Shown: positions 12,101 to 21,960, counted from the first letter of the stretch. The stretch: DNA of 64,000 bases from Thiocapsa marina 5811 (GCF_000223985.1 NZ_AFWV01000005.1:124001-188000); one strand, 5' to 3'. Notes: generated by a model not told the origin, from the letters alone. Made by a program: numbers and translations.

Positions 12101-13053
12101 GTCTGGAGGTGGAGGACCAAGGGATTGGATTGACCCCGGACCAACAGGGGCGCCTGTTCCAACCCTTCATCCAAGCCGACGACTCGACCACGCGTCGCCA
12201 TGGCGGCACCGGACTCGGTCTCGCGATCGTCAAGCGATTGGCCACCCTCATGGGGGGCGCGGTCGGCGTGACCAGTACCCCGGGGCAAGGCAGTCTCTTT
12301 TGGATGACCGCGCGTTTGCGCCGGGACGATCGGCCGGCACAGCCGACGCCCGCCTCTGCTGCGATGTCGACAACGGCGCCGGAACAGCTCATCGCTCGGC
12401 GTTATTCCGGCACGCCGATCCTCTTGGTCGAGGATGATCCGATCAATCGGGACGTCGCCCTCGATTTGCTGGAAGAGACGGGACTCCTCGTGGATCTGGC
12501 CGACGACGGTTCAGCCGCCGTCGAACGGGTGCGCGAGCGCGACTATGCCTTGGTCGTCATGGATGTGCAGATGCCGCGGATGGACGGATTGGCCGCCACC
12601 CGCGCCATACGCGCGCTCCTGGGTCGGACGGATCTGCCCATCCTGGCGATGACGGCGGGGACCTTCGAGGAGGATCGCGCACGTTGCCTGGATGCCGGGA
12701 TGAACGACTTCATCGGCAAACCCGTCGAGCCGGCGCGATTGTACGCCGCCCTGCTGCGCTGGTTGCCTGCCGTGCCCCCGGAGCCCTCGAGTGCGAACGG
12801 TGACGCGACGGCCGAGCCGACGCAGGTCGATGGCGCGACCTCGAACGCGGATCCGGCCATCGCGCAGGTCCTCTTGGCCCAGTTGGAGTTCTTGCTCTCA
12901 GAAGGTGACCCTCGAGCTCTCCAGGTTTGGGCCGATCTCGCGAGCTTGGATGCTCCTGTCCTCGCGGAGGATTTTGAGGAGATCCGGGACGATATCGAGC
13001 GTGGATCGTATGGCCGGGCGCTCGAGACCCTGCGTCGTGCCCGTCGGGAGTGA
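9187..13053 (+). CDS. CHASE-domain hybrid histidine kinase
   Basis: 1288 aa membrane kinase. An N-terminal membrane span (about 9-30) is followed by a periplasmic CHASE sensor domain (to about 300; contains [11 protein letters not shown]), a second span (about 315-340), then PAS, GAF and PAS modules, HisKA with H828 in [17 protein letters not shown], HATPase ([18 protein letters not shown]) and a receiver with D1126 in [13 protein letters not shown]. No HPt lies between the receiver and the C-terminal helical tail, so phosphate must pass to a separate HPt protein or the receiver is regulatory. It overlaps the preceding kinase by 8 nt (ATGGATGA), indicating co-translation. The two kinases are clearly related from the HisKA onward, as by duplication (inference). 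Confidence 0.93.
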   Translation: MDDPKQIPRRSTWPVWATLVAGLLCTALLTLVVRGEVETLARYELSFVAGEIAERIQTRLAAHAQILRSGAALFNASEDVAREEWRTFVAGLRLDDQLPGVQGVGFARLIAPEQLQAHVDAVRREGFPDYRVWPEGERSLYSSIVYLEPFSSRNLRAFGYDMFSEPVRRAAMKDARDRDIAALSGRVRLVQETDEDVQAGALMYVPVYRDGMPVETLEERRDALAGWVYSPYRMSDLMRGILGGWEQRDGTRIRLAVYDGDTVSPETLLYDTQPAAPIVASTGGTGVATIPLEFNGHRWTLVFSSQATGWLSGGGAKIWSTAAIGILFSLLLAGLVHAVARSRAQAARLTVELDAHRRTERSLDVALTKYRTLFDSFPLGITVADADGAIVEANPIAERLLGISREEQLRRTLGGAEWDLIRPDGTPMPSSEYPAILALQARSGLNCAEMGIRKPDGRVTWLGVVATGLPLAGYGVVVTYADITERFREQQARETLGVAARLAVCSEDAAEFCQALAQLLSTRLAWPIVAIETYDRASEEMVFVGAVGIPGPLDGPLRVPVDQTLSGWVATRGESLVELHADRRPEYALPALRALDVVSFVCIPLKIGERVLGTLSLGDMRRRPEAPEWVGMLQTIADTAADSMVRLAAQAALRESERNYRVLVDNLCAGLVTHAPDTRILYANPMANHLLGLTTDQMLGLAAVDPRWHFIRENGTPMPVDEYPVTRVAETGQVFQSLNLGIVRPDRTAPVWVQCEAHPLHDEQGRMQKIIVTFFDISLRKAAETELDQYRHHLEDLVAERTSQLAEAREAAEAANRAKTRFLANMTHEIRTPMNAILGLNHLLLKEVTAPEARSRLRKLGEAASHLLLIIDDILDLSKIESDRLVLEEARFSPATAIERVIGLLGDRAAEKGLRLRATIDPCLPARVIGDPLRLEQVLVNFLGNAVKFSEQGEIQVRGILAEETEDSVLVRLEVEDQGIGLTPDQQGRLFQPFIQADDSTTRRHGGTGLGLAIVKRLATLMGGAVGVTSTPGQGSLFWMTARLRRDDRPAQPTPASAAMSTTAPEQLIARRYSGTPILLVEDDPINRDVALDLLEETGLLVDLADDGSAAVERVRERDYALVVMDVQMPRMDGLAATRAIRALLGRTDLPILAMTAGTFEEDRARCLDAGMNDFIGKPVEPARLYAALLRWLPAVPPEPSSANGDATAEPTQVDGATSNADPAIAQVLLAQLEFLLSEGDPRALQVWADLASLDAPVLAEDFEEIRDDIERGSYGRALETLRRARRE

Positions 13054-13233
13054 GTCGGATTGTTGGCGTTCGTTCACTCGGCGCCGGCACTTGCGCCGGC
13101 AGCAGCACGCGTTTGAGCCAGACGACCTATCCGTCCAAGCGCCCGCAGCCTTCGCCTCGGCAGCGTACAAGAGACCCGGCGTACGACTGATGAGAGGCTA
13201 TCATCGCTTTTTCGACGCAGCCAATGGAGCCTC

Positions 13234-15741
13234 ATGAGGAACAGGGTTGTCTGTGCAGCCAGGGATCGACCCGATAGCGAGCCCTGTAGAACGCGCAGCG
13301 GTTCCCCTGCGCGCCTGGCACTGTTTTGCGTCGCCATCTGTGCCGCACTCCCGGCCCTTGCCCTGGACAGCGTGACCCTGCAACTGAAATGGCGCCATCA
13401 GTTTCAGTTCGCCGGCTACTACACGGCGCTGGAAAAGGGCTATTACCGTGACGCGGGGTTGGATGTCCGCATCCTCGAGGCCGAGCCGCAGACCGATCCC
13501 GTCGCCGAGGTGATTTCGGGCGCTGCGCAGTTCGGGATCGGCAGCAGCGAGCTTCTGCTGTCGCGACAGATCCATCCCGTCGTCGCATTGGCCCCGATCT
13601 ACCAGCACTCGCCGTTCGAGCTCCTGGTCCGCGCCGATCGCGCGAGCAATCTCCATGAATTGGTCGGACAGCCCATCATGCTGGAGGCCGGCTCGGCCGA
13701 GATCCTGGCCCTGTTCCTGAAGGAAGGTGTCGAGCCCGACGCACTGACGATCTCTCCCCACAGTCTGGGGGTCGATGCGCTTCTGCATAACGAGGTGGCT
13801 GCGATGTCGGCCTATTCCACCACGGAACCTTATCTTCTGCGCCAGGCCGGTCTTGTCTACAACGAATTCTCGGCCCGCGCGGGCGGTATCGATTTCTACG
13901 GCGACATCCTCTTTACCAGCGAGTCCGAACTGAAATCCAACCCCGAGCGAACACGGGCCTTTCTCGCCGCCAGCCTGAAAGGCTGGCATGACGCCATGGC
14001 GCACATCGATGAAAGCATCGAGCTCATCATGGCGAAATACAACAGCCAAGACCGCACCCGCGCGCACTATCGCTTCGAGGCCGAGGAGAGTCGGCGTCTG
14101 ATGCAGCCGGACCTGGTCGCGATCGGGCATGTCAACCCCGGCCGCTGGCGTCATATCGCCGATACCTATGCCGCGTTGGGCATGCTGCCCGAGCAGTTCC
14201 CGCTGGATGGGTTTCTCTATGAGGTCAAGACGCCCCGACTCGATCCGGGCTTGGTCGCCGCGCTGACCTTTGCCTTGGCGACGGCGCTGACACTGGCCTT
14301 GCTGACCTGGCGCGTGTATGGCCTGAACCTGCGTCTGCGCGGGGAGATCGCACGGCGCGCGAGGTTGAACCAAGAGCTCGCCGAGAGCGAGGCACTGCAC
14401 CGCCTGCTCACGGAGAACAGCGGCGATGTCATCTGGATGCTCGACCTGGCCAGTCAGCGGTTCGATTATGTCAGTCCCTCGGTGGAACGCCTGCGCGGCT
14501 TCACGCCGGAGGAAGTGATCGCGCAACCCATGGAGGACGCCCTCACTCCGGAATCGGCGGAGAAGGTCGAGGCCCTCATGCGCGAGACGATCGAGCGCCT
14601 CTTGGCGGGCGATACCGAGGCGGTCTACGTCACCACCGAGGTCGACCAACCACACCGCGACGGCAGCATCGTGCCGACGGAAGTCGTCACAACCTATCTG
14701 ATGGACGAGGCCGGTCACCCCGTCAAGCTCCTCGGCATCACGCGCGACATCTCCCGACGCAAGGCGCTGGAGTCTGAACTGCGTACCCGCCTCGCCGCCA
14801 TCGAGGCTGCGGCCGACGCGATCGTCATCACCGACACCCAGGGCCACCTGCTGTATGTCAATCCTGCCTTCACTCGGCAAACCGGCTACGATCCGAAATC
14901 GGTCAAAGGTCGTTTCACCCGGATCCTCAACAGCGGCAAACAGTCCAGGGAGTTTTATGCGCAGCTCTGGCAGACCGTACTGGCCGGCCGGATCTGGCGG
15001 GGCGAATTGATCAATCGTCGCAAGAACGGTGAGCTTTACGAGGAGGAAATGACCATCTCCCCCGTCACGAACGATCAAGGCAAGATCGAGTATTTCGTCG
15101 CCGTCAAGCGCGATATCAGCGGGCAGCGCGCCATGGAACGCGCCCTGCAGGCCGCGAACCGGGAGCTTCAACAGAACCTGAACAAGATTGGTCGCCTGCA
15201 GGACATCCTCGCCGAACAGGCGGTCCGGGATCCGATGACCGGCCTCTATAACCGGCGTTATCTCGACGAGACCCTCCCACGCGAATTCGCCCGCGCCGAG
15301 CGCGAGGGATATCCCTTGGCCGTCGCCATGATCGACGTCGACTTCTTCAAGCGTATCAACGACACCTGGGGACACCCGGCCGGCGATGAGATCCTCAAGG
15401 TGCTGGCCCAGTGCCTGCGGGTGGGGGTCCGCGAGGGCGATATCGTCTGTCGCTATGGCGGCGAGGAATTCCTGCTGTTGCTGCCGCGTATCGCCCTGGA
15501 GATCGCATTCCAGCGCGCAGAGCGCTTGCGCCGAGATTTCGCCGACAGCGCGCTGGAGTGGGGCGAGGCCCGGATCCAGGCAACGCTATCGATCGGGCTC
15601 GCGAGTTTTCCCGACCATGCCCGAACCCCGAACGCACTCATCGCGCAGGCCGACACGGCCCTGTATCGCGCGAAGCGATCGGGACGCAACCGAACCGAGA
15701 TCGCATCAGCCGCCGCATCCGGAGCGAGCACCAAGGGATAG
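13234..15741 (+). CDS. NMT1/THI5-type periplasmic sensor diguanylate cyclase
   Basis: 835 aa. A signal-like N-terminus precedes an NMT1/THI5-type solute-binding domain (about residues 45-330; LKWRHQFQFAGYYTALEKGYY is the classic start of that fold). A membrane span near 345-365 (LVAALTFALATALTLALLTW) follows, then two PAS domains and a GGDEF domain. The active site is GGEEF at 742-746, and R733-D736 (REGD) five residues upstream matches the product-inhibition I-site, so an active, feedback-controlled cyclase is expected. GGAG lies 4 nt before the ATG, slightly close. It is 180 bp after the kinase pair, on the same strand. The ligand of the binding domain (pyrimidine-, riboflavin- or sulfonate-like) cannot be read from sequence. 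Confidence 0.92.
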   Translation: MRNRVVCAARDRPDSEPCRTRSGSPARLALFCVAICAALPALALDSVTLQLKWRHQFQFAGYYTALEKGYYRDAGLDVRILEAEPQTDPVAEVISGAAQFGIGSSELLLSRQIHPVVALAPIYQHSPFELLVRADRASNLHELVGQPIMLEAGSAEILALFLKEGVEPDALTISPHSLGVDALLHNEVAAMSAYSTTEPYLLRQAGLVYNEFSARAGGIDFYGDILFTSESELKSNPERTRAFLAASLKGWHDAMAHIDESIELIMAKYNSQDRTRAHYRFEAEESRRLMQPDLVAIGHVNPGRWRHIADTYAALGMLPEQFPLDGFLYEVKTPRLDPGLVAALTFALATALTLALLTWRVYGLNLRLRGEIARRARLNQELAESEALHRLLTENSGDVIWMLDLASQRFDYVSPSVERLRGFTPEEVIAQPMEDALTPESAEKVEALMRETIERLLAGDTEAVYVTTEVDQPHRDGSIVPTEVVTTYLMDEAGHPVKLLGITRDISRRKALESELRTRLAAIEAAADAIVITDTQGHLLYVNPAFTRQTGYDPKSVKGRFTRILNSGKQSREFYAQLWQTVLAGRIWRGELINRRKNGELYEEEMTISPVTNDQGKIEYFVAVKRDISGQRAMERALQAANRELQQNLNKIGRLQDILAEQAVRDPMTGLYNRRYLDETLPREFARAEREGYPLAVAMIDVDFFKRINDTWGHPAGDEILKVLAQCLRVGVREGDIVCRYGGEEFLLLLPRIALEIAFQRAERLRRDFADSALEWGEARIQATLSIGLASFPDHARTPNALIAQADTALYRAKRSGRNRTEIASAAASGASTKG

Positions 15742-15801
15742 GCCATCCGCCTGGTCGACGCGCCTAATCTACCCGCTCGATACCGGCCGCCTGACGAGCT
15801 A

Positions 15802-16218
15802 AGTCACAACATCAACGGCGCCATCGACTTGGAGCGGATGGAGCCGGTGGTGCGCTAGGACGACACCATCAACGCCGACTCGACCATTGCGCTGTTCGAT
15901 CAGCTGCTGTTGGCCTATGCCTACGCCGCGTGCATTGATGTGATCTGCGACAACGCGCGCTATTACCGATCGAAAGCCGTCCAGGCGTACCTCGAGGATT
16001 CGCGCATCAAGCTGGTTTTTCTTCCTCCGTATGCTCCGAATCTCAATCGGATCGAGAGACTATGGAAGCTCTTCAAGAAAACGACGCTCTATAATCGTTA
16101 TTATGAATCGTTCGGCGATTTTCGGAACGCTTGCGAAGGGTTCTTCGACAACTCGCATCTCTATCGTGATCAGATGCGCTCGTTGTAGACCGAAAACGTC
16201 GCGGTTGTCGGCGAGTAA
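15802..16218 (+). pseudogene. IS630-family transposase remnant
   Basis: The C-terminal half of an IS630/Tc1-like DDE transposase in one frame with two internal stops. The frame reads INGAIDLERMEPVVR, then TAG at 15856, then DDTINADSTIALFDQLL, the DNARYYRS block holding the second catalytic Asp, LPPYAPNLNRIERLWK holding the final Glu, a stop at 16186, and finally TENVAVVGE to 16218, which resembles the usual IS630 C-terminus. The N-terminal half and first Asp are absent, and no clear terminal inverted repeats or TA duplication were seen. It lies between the GGDEF gene and the 3' end of an RND pump. It is certainly inactive. Confidence 0.85.
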
Positions 16219-16441
16219 AAGCGTCGAAAATTTCGCATTCGCTGAGTATGCATATGAATCAATGGTATGGATGGACCGCGGGCCTGAAATCGGCCCCGCC
16301 CGTGTTAAAGATGGGCTAGTTTAAAGGGTCGGTTCGGCCGGACCTACGGGCACACCGGCTTCAGCGCGATGCGCGCGTTCGGTAGTGGCCGCGTCGAGAG
16401 ACATCAGCCACGTCCTCGGGCCGAGCCCGTTGAGCCGACGG

Positions 16442-19400
16442 TCAGGACTGTCGCGCCGGTTCGGAGGTCTGGACACCGATGGTGCGGTGCCGCTCCGGCG
16501 AGAGGAGCATGTAGAACGCGGGCACCACGAAGAGCGTGAAGAGCGTGCCGATACCCAGCCCGGTGACGATCACCAACCCGATGTCGAAGCGGCTGACGGC
16601 GCCCGGACCGCTGGCGGTGAGAAGCGGGATCATGGCGACCAACATCGAAACTGTCGTCATCAGGATGGGGCGCAGCCGGATCGAAGACGCCTGCTCGACC
16701 GCGTCGCGTTTGGATAGACCCTCGCGCTCGCGAAGCTGGTTGGCGAACTCCACGATCAGGATCCCGTTCTTGGCGATCAGACCGATGAGTGTGATGAGCC
16801 CGACCTGGGTATAGATGTTGACGCTGGCGAACCCGAGAAAGAGGAAGGCGAGGGCTCCGGCGATGGTGAGCGGGACGGACATGAGGACGACGAAGGGGTC
16901 CCGCCAGCTCTCGAACTGGGCGGCCAGCACCAGATAGATGATCAGGAGCGAGAGGAAGAAGGTCACCTCGAGTGCGGCGCCTTCGGTCTTGAACTGACGC
17001 GACTCGCCCTTGTAGTCCCAGCGTACGCCGCGCGGGAAGAGTGCGGAGGCCTCTTGCTCGAGATAGGCGAGGGCGGCACCCAAGGGCACGCCGGGCGTCA
17101 TGACGCCGGAGAGGGTGATGGCGTTGAGCTGCTGGAACTGAACCCGCTTGGAAGGCTCGACCTCGTCGCGGACCTCGATCAGGGCCGACAACGGGATCAG
17201 ATCGCCCGCAGCGTTGCGGACATAGAAATCCCGTAACGTTCCGATATCGTTGCGGAATTGCTGTGCGACCTGAGGGATGACCTGATAGCTGCGGCCTTCG
17301 AGGCTGAACCAGTTGACGTAGTCTTCGTTGAGCATGGCCGAGAGACTGCGTCCGAGATCGGCCATGCTGATCCCGAGATCGCCGGCGAGATCGCGATCGA
17401 CCTCCAGGACGGTGCGCGGCCGCTCGTACTTGATGTCCTTGCTCAGGAACATGAAGTTTCCGCTGGCCATGGCCTTGCCGAGCAGCTGGTCGGCGAGTCC
17501 ATCGAGCTCGGCGAAGGGGCGATCCGACAGCACGACGAACTCGACCGGAATCCCGTTGCCCGGTGTGGGCAGGCTCGGACGGGGGAAGACCACGGTCTGC
17601 ATGCCGGTGATCTCCCCGAGCATGCCCTGGAGCTGCGGCTGGATCTCCATCTGGGAGCGCTCGCGCTCCGACGGCGGCGACATCTTGAAGCCGCCGAAGG
17701 TCATGCTTTGGTCCCCGCCCATGCCCGCGATGATGAAGCTCTCCTTGTACTCGGGAAAGGACTCGAACAACGGCAGCATCTCGTCGATATACCGAAGATT
17801 GAGATCGACGGTCGCGGTCTGGGGCGTGGTGCCCATGAAGAACAGGATGCTCTGATCCTCGGTCGGTGCGAGCTCCTTTTTCGTCATCGAGTACATCCCG
17901 TAGATGGCGCCGAGGATGACGACGGCGACCAAGAGGGTGACGCCCGGATACTTCAGCCAACCATGCAGCAAGCGCCGATAGCCCTCGGCAAGTCCGGTGA
18001 AGGCGTGCTCGACGCCGCGCTCGAAACGGCCTTGCTCGCTCCCGGCACGGAGAACGTGTCCTGCCAGCATCGGCGAGAGGGTCAGGGCGACGATACCCGA
18101 AACCACCACGGCCCCGGCGAGGGTGAAGGCGAACTCGGTAAAGAGTGATCCGACTAGCCCGCCCATGAAACCGATGGGGGCATAGACGGCAACCAAGGTC
18201 GTGGTCATGGCGATGATCGGCATGGCCAGCTCGCGCGCGCCGTCGATCGCGGCCTGCGTCCCGCTCTTGCCCATCTCGATGTGTCGGTGCACGTTCTCGA
18301 CCACGATGATGGCGTCGTCGACGACAAGACCAATGGCCAGGACCATCGCCAGCAATGTCAGAAGGTTGATCGAGAAACCTAGGAGCAACATGATAAAGCC
18401 GGCGCCGACGATCGAGAGCGGGACGGCGACGGATGGGACCAGGGCGGCACGGATCGAGCCGAGCGACAGGAAGATGACGAGCAGTACGATCAGCACCGCT
18501 TCGGCAAGTGTCTTGAAGACCTCCGTAATGGACTCCTCGATGAACTCGCTGGCGTCGTAGGGCACGAATGCCTTCAGCCCTTCCGGGAACTGGGTCTCGA
18601 GCTCGGGCATCAGGTTGCGCACGCGTGCGGCGACGTCGAGCGGATTGGAGCCCGGTGCGGGCTCGATGCCGATGAAGATGGCCGGGATGCCTTTGTAGAG
18701 CGTTGCGGAATCATAGGTCTTGGCACCCATCTCCACCTCGGCGATGTCGTCGAGACGAATCAAGGTGTCGTCTTGGGTGCGCACCACCAGGCGCTGGAAA
18801 TCCTCGACCCGACTGACGTCCGTGGTCGCCGACAGATCGATCTGGACCTGATCGCCGCGTAGCCGCCCGATACCGGCGAGATAGTTGTTCTCGGCGAGCA
18901 CGCGGGCGACCTCGTCGCCGCTGACGCCGAGCGAGGCCATGCGCGCGGGGTCGAGCCAGATCCGCATCGCGAAGGTTTGATCGCCGAAGATCTCGGCCTT
19001 GGCAATGCCTTCCAGCGCCTGGAGCTGGGGCTGGACGACGCGGATCAGGTAGTCCGTGATCTGCGGAAGCGTCATCTCCTCGCTGTAGAAGGCGAGATAC
19101 ATGAGGGCGGTCGAGTCTCCGGTCGTGGAGTCGATGACCGGATTCTGGGCCGCCTCGGGCAGCACGTTGAGACGGCTGGCGACCTTCGCCTGGATCTCGG
19201 CGACGGCGGCGTTGGGGTCGTAGTTGAGACGCATGTTCGCCTCGATGACCGACACCCCGGCCGTGCTGGTGCCGACCAGATACTCGATCCCGTTGGCCTC
19301 GGCGATCGCCTGCTGCAGCGGTGTCGTGATGAAGCCCTGGACCAGGTCGCTGCTGGCGCCGGGGTAGGCTGTCGTGATGGTGACGACGGTATTTTGGGTC

Positions 19401-19516
19401 GCCGGGTATTGGCGGATCTCCAGGTCGACGAAGGCGCGGATGCCGAGGATGAAGATCAACAGGCTGACGACGGTGGCCAGGACCGGTCGGTGGACGAAGA
19501 TGTCGGTGAACTTCAT
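16442..19516 (-). CDS. RND (HAE1-type) multidrug efflux permease
   Basis: 1024 aa inner-membrane proton-driven pump. The start MKFTDIFVHRPVLATVVSLL and the TTAYPGASSDLVQ motif are typical of AcrB/MexF/MexK-like permeases. The mid-protein proton-relay region AIGLVVDDAIIVVENVHRH carries the paired Asp residues (DD) of the family, and a second membrane bundle with GLIAKNGILIVEFANQ follows. Twelve spans and two large periplasmic loops are expected. Its ATG overlaps the stop of the adaptor gene (19513-19516), so the two are translationally coupled. No outer-membrane channel gene or TetR-type regulator is adjacent. Confidence 0.94.
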   Translation of the reverse strand: MKFTDIFVHRPVLATVVSLLIFILGIRAFVDLEIRQYPATQNTVVTITTAYPGASSDLVQGFITTPLQQAIAEANGIEYLVGTSTAGVSVIEANMRLNYDPNAAVAEIQAKVASRLNVLPEAAQNPVIDSTTGDSTALMYLAFYSEEMTLPQITDYLIRVVQPQLQALEGIAKAEIFGDQTFAMRIWLDPARMASLGVSGDEVARVLAENNYLAGIGRLRGDQVQIDLSATTDVSRVEDFQRLVVRTQDDTLIRLDDIAEVEMGAKTYDSATLYKGIPAIFIGIEPAPGSNPLDVAARVRNLMPELETQFPEGLKAFVPYDASEFIEESITEVFKTLAEAVLIVLLVIFLSLGSIRAALVPSVAVPLSIVGAGFIMLLLGFSINLLTLLAMVLAIGLVVDDAIIVVENVHRHIEMGKSGTQAAIDGARELAMPIIAMTTTLVAVYAPIGFMGGLVGSLFTEFAFTLAGAVVVSGIVALTLSPMLAGHVLRAGSEQGRFERGVEHAFTGLAEGYRRLLHGWLKYPGVTLLVAVVILGAIYGMYSMTKKELAPTEDQSILFFMGTTPQTATVDLNLRYIDEMLPLFESFPEYKESFIIAGMGGDQSMTFGGFKMSPPSERERSQMEIQPQLQGMLGEITGMQTVVFPRPSLPTPGNGIPVEFVVLSDRPFAELDGLADQLLGKAMASGNFMFLSKDIKYERPRTVLEVDRDLAGDLGISMADLGRSLSAMLNEDYVNWFSLEGRSYQVIPQVAQQFRNDIGTLRDFYVRNAAGDLIPLSALIEVRDEVEPSKRVQFQQLNAITLSGVMTPGVPLGAALAYLEQEASALFPRGVRWDYKGESRQFKTEGAALEVTFFLSLLIIYLVLAAQFESWRDPFVVLMSVPLTIAGALAFLFLGFASVNIYTQVGLITLIGLIAKNGILIVEFANQLREREGLSKRDAVEQASSIRLRPILMTTVSMLVAMIPLLTASGPGAVSRFDIGLVIVTGLGIGTLFTLFVVPAFYMLLSPERHRTIGVQTSEPARQS

Positions 19517-20679
19517 GTCGCCGTATCCTCGGGTTCCCGTTCGGACTCGGACTCGGGTTCGGATTCGGGTGCAGACTTGGGCTCGGATGTATCGGAGGCG
19601 CCCGCCGCGTCCTGCGCATCCACGATGCGGACCTCCTGGCCGTTGCTGAGCTTCACTTGCCCGGACAAGACGACGCGGTCGCCCTCGGCAAGTCCTTCCA
19701 GAACGGCGATCTCGTCCCCGCGCACCGCGCCGGTGCGGACCTGGGTGCGTTCGACGCGCGTTTTGCCGTCCTCCTCGCGGATGACGAAGACCGAGTCGCC
19801 GTAGGTGTTGAAGGCGATGGCCTCACGCGGAATGGTCAGTACCGCCTCTTCGCGCGGCAAAAGGGTCGCGACCCGCGCAAACATGCCGGGGCGAAGCGCC
19901 AGATCCGGATTGCTCAGGCCCGCACGGACACGGACATTGCGCGTGCCCCGGTCGATCCCCGGGCTGATGACCTGAATCGCCCCGTCGAAGGTTCGGTCCG
20001 GATGGGCGGAGACGCGCACCTGCACCGCTTGCCCGACCTTCAGGAGTCCAAGGTGGCGCTCGGGCAGAGCGTAGTCGACATAAATCGGGTCCAGTGTCTG
20101 AAGCGGAACGATCGACGATCCTTCTGCTAGGAACTGTCCGAGGTCGATCCGACGGATGCCGAGCTGTCCGTCGAACGGAGCTCGGATGGTCTTCTTCTCG
20201 ATCGTCGCCTGCTTGGCCTTGACCTGCGCGCGGGCCTGGTCGAGCTGTGCGCTGATCTCGTCGAAGTCCCCTTGCGCGACGGCACGCTCCTTGAGCAGCG
20301 AGCGGTTGCGATCGACCTTGATCTTCGCGAGGCGTTCCGCGGCCTGCAATCCCTCCAAGTCGGCTCGGTCGACCTCGTCGGCCAGCCTGACCAGGATGTC
20401 GCCTTTCTTGACCATCGCGCCCGATTCGAACTCGATCGCCGTGACCTGTCCGGCGACCTCGTTGTTGACCTCGACGCCCTGAATCGCCTGCAAGGTACCG
20501 ACCGCCTGCAGTGCGGGCTCCCAGGCGGTCGCCTCGACCGCGACGGCGGTCACCGTCGGCGCCGGCATGGGTTGCGAGAACATGGCGATCTCGGACTGAA
20601 TCTGAGTGTATTTGACGTAGGCGAGGGCACCGATCACGGCGGCCAGCACCATCAAGACAAGCAGGATACGGACGAACAT
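19513..20679 (-). CDS. RND efflux periplasmic adaptor (membrane fusion protein)
   Basis: 388 aa. An N-terminal membrane anchor (residues 3-22) precedes biotinyl-lipoyl hairpin halves (NNEVAGQVTAIEFESGAMVKK and IRAPFDGQLGIRRIDLGQFL), a coiled-coil hairpin between them (about 105-165) and a beta-barrel domain. It joins the RND permease to an outer-membrane channel. The C-terminal 30 residues are a low-complexity Ser/Glu/Pro stretch (SEPESESEREPED) that is not part of the usual fold. The stop overlaps the permease start by 4 nt. A short palindromic-ended repeat (20696-20781) lies just upstream. Confidence 0.93.
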   Translation of the reverse strand: MFVRILLVLMVLAAVIGALAYVKYTQIQSEIAMFSQPMPAPTVTAVAVEATAWEPALQAVGTLQAIQGVEVNNEVAGQVTAIEFESGAMVKKGDILVRLADEVDRADLEGLQAAERLAKIKVDRNRSLLKERAVAQGDFDEISAQLDQARAQVKAKQATIEKKTIRAPFDGQLGIRRIDLGQFLAEGSSIVPLQTLDPIYVDYALPERHLGLLKVGQAVQVRVSAHPDRTFDGAIQVISPGIDRGTRNVRVRAGLSNPDLALRPGMFARVATLLPREEAVLTIPREAIAFNTYGDSVFVIREEDGKTRVERTQVRTGAVRGDEIAVLEGLAEGDRVVLSGQVKLSNGQEVRIVDAQDAAGASDTSEPKSAPESEPESESEREPEDTAT

Positions 20680-20695
20680 GAGCGAGCTGTGCCTC

Positions 20696-20781
20696 TAAAC
20701 CGCGCCCGGCGCGGTATGCGATGTTTATCGGATGGGATCGGCCCCGGCAGACTTGACGGCCGCTGGATCCTGCACGGTTTA
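20696..20781. repeat. Dispersed TIR element, copy 1 (86 bp)
   Basis: Begins TAAACCGCG and ends CACGGTTTA, imperfect inverted ends shared with five other copies in the window. An inner hairpin CCGCGCC-C-GGCGCGG sits next to the left end. The right-end TTA (20779-20781) is, on the minus strand, the TAA stop codon of the CysZ-J gene. The element lies between that gene and the downstream RND adaptor gene, so it could end or attenuate read-through. Confidence 0.75.
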
Positions 20782-21960
20782 GTCCAACAGGACCTGTTTC
20801 GCCTCGTTGATCTTGGCGGCCAGATAGTCCGAGCCGCCGCGGTCCGGATGCAGTCGCTGGATGAGTCGCCGGTGCGCGCCCCGAACCTCCGGCGGACCGG
20901 CGTCGGGGCCGATACCGAGGATGGCGCGGGCCTCGTCCGGCTGCATGCGCTCGATCGGTGTGCGCGGTGTCTCGGCGTGTCGGCGGCGCGGTGCCTCCGC
21001 AGTCTTGCGGCCGCGTTCGCGATCGAGATAGACCTCGAGCGCCTCGGCCGACTCGGGGTCGCCGGCATAGCAGTGCTCGAGCATCTCGACGAGATCTTCG
21101 GTCGGCACCTGATCGAGCGAACGTCCGGCATGTGGTCCGACCAGAACCTCGCCGCCGATGCGCCCCGAAAGATGGTCGATCTCGAGCAGAACGCTGCGCG
21201 TCGCGACACGCGACCGGGTCGAGCTCTGATAGTGGGTCGCGCCCTTGAGCTCGCGGACCCACATGGCGGTGGCGCCCGCTACGGCGCTCGGCATCAGTAT
21301 GAAATTAACCACCGGGATCATGCTCAGTGTGGCCGCCGATGCGCCGAAACCAAGGCTCATTGCCCGTTGCCGACCGAGACGTCGGCGCATCTCGCGCAAC
21401 TTCATCCCGTGGTTTCCCATCGGATAATCCGAGTACTGAACGGCCAATACCCAGGCAATGTAAAGAAACCAGAGGACTTGTCCGATGACCGGTATAAACA
21501 GCAAGAGCAGGAAAGGGATCGCTAGAACAACGGCGTAAAGAAGTTTTCGGATCTCTTCCACGAGCGTCGGCACAATGTCGGACATGACGCCGGCAAGGGT
21601 GCTGCCCTCATCGAGCGGTCGCCCGGTCAGCATCCGCTCGACCTTCTCGGCCAAGAGGCTGTTGAAGGGCGACGCGATCAGATTTGCCGCCAGCGCGAAG
21701 AGGTTGAAGACCACGACGAGCAGGACCAGCACGAAAAGAGGCCAAAGCACCCAGTCCAGCCAGCCGAGCCAGCTCGGAAGGCGCGCGTCGAGGGTCGCGA
21801 GGAGGTTCCCGAACAGACGCACGCCCAAGGCGATGGCGGCAGAGAAGATGAGAATATTGACCGCGAGCGGGATCACGACGAATCGCCGCAACCCGGGTCG
21901 GGTGATCAGTCGCATACCTTGTAGTAGGTATCCGGCGCCTGAGAGAGGATTGGTTGCCAT
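20779..21960 (-). CDS. CysZ-like (EI24) membrane protein fused to a C-terminal J domain
   Basis: 393 aa. Residues about 1-235 match the CysZ/EI24 family, linked to sulfate uptake in E. coli: NPLSGAGYLLQGMRLI at the start, several hydrophobic segments, and LSMIPVVNFILMPSAVAGATAMW closing the module. From about 245 the sequence changes to the pattern of a separate gammaproteobacterial DnaJ-domain protein (TRSVLLEIDHLSGRIGGEVL, then DPESAEALEVYLDRE). The end is a J domain with the functional HPD in RLIQRLHPDRGGSDYLAAKI. I know the two halves as separate proteins; here they share one uninterrupted frame. ATG 21960 is preferred over an upstream GTG at 21969; neither has a strong ribosome site. The stop lies in a dispersed repeat. 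Confidence 0.88.
   Translation of the reverse strand: MATNPLSGAGYLLQGMRLITRPGLRRFVVIPLAVNILIFSAAIALGVRLFGNLLATLDARLPSWLGWLDWVLWPLFVLVLLVVVFNLFALAANLIASPFNSLLAEKVERMLTGRPLDEGSTLAGVMSDIVPTLVEEIRKLLYAVVLAIPFLLLLFIPVIGQVLWFLYIAWVLAVQYSDYPMGNHGMKLREMRRRLGRQRAMSLGFGASAATLSMIPVVNFILMPSAVAGATAMWVRELKGATHYQSSTRSRVATRSVLLEIDHLSGRIGGEVLVGPHAGRSLDQVPTEDLVEMLEHCYAGDPESAEALEVYLDRERGRKTAEAPRRRHAETPRTPIERMQPDEARAILGIGPDAGPPEVRGAHRRLIQRLHPDRGGSDYLAAKINEAKQVLLD

Noticed and set aside
13201-15375. A 724-codon minus-strand frame across the GGDEF gene
   Set aside because: Antisense shadow; plus strand has signal, NMT1, PAS and GGDEF motifs.
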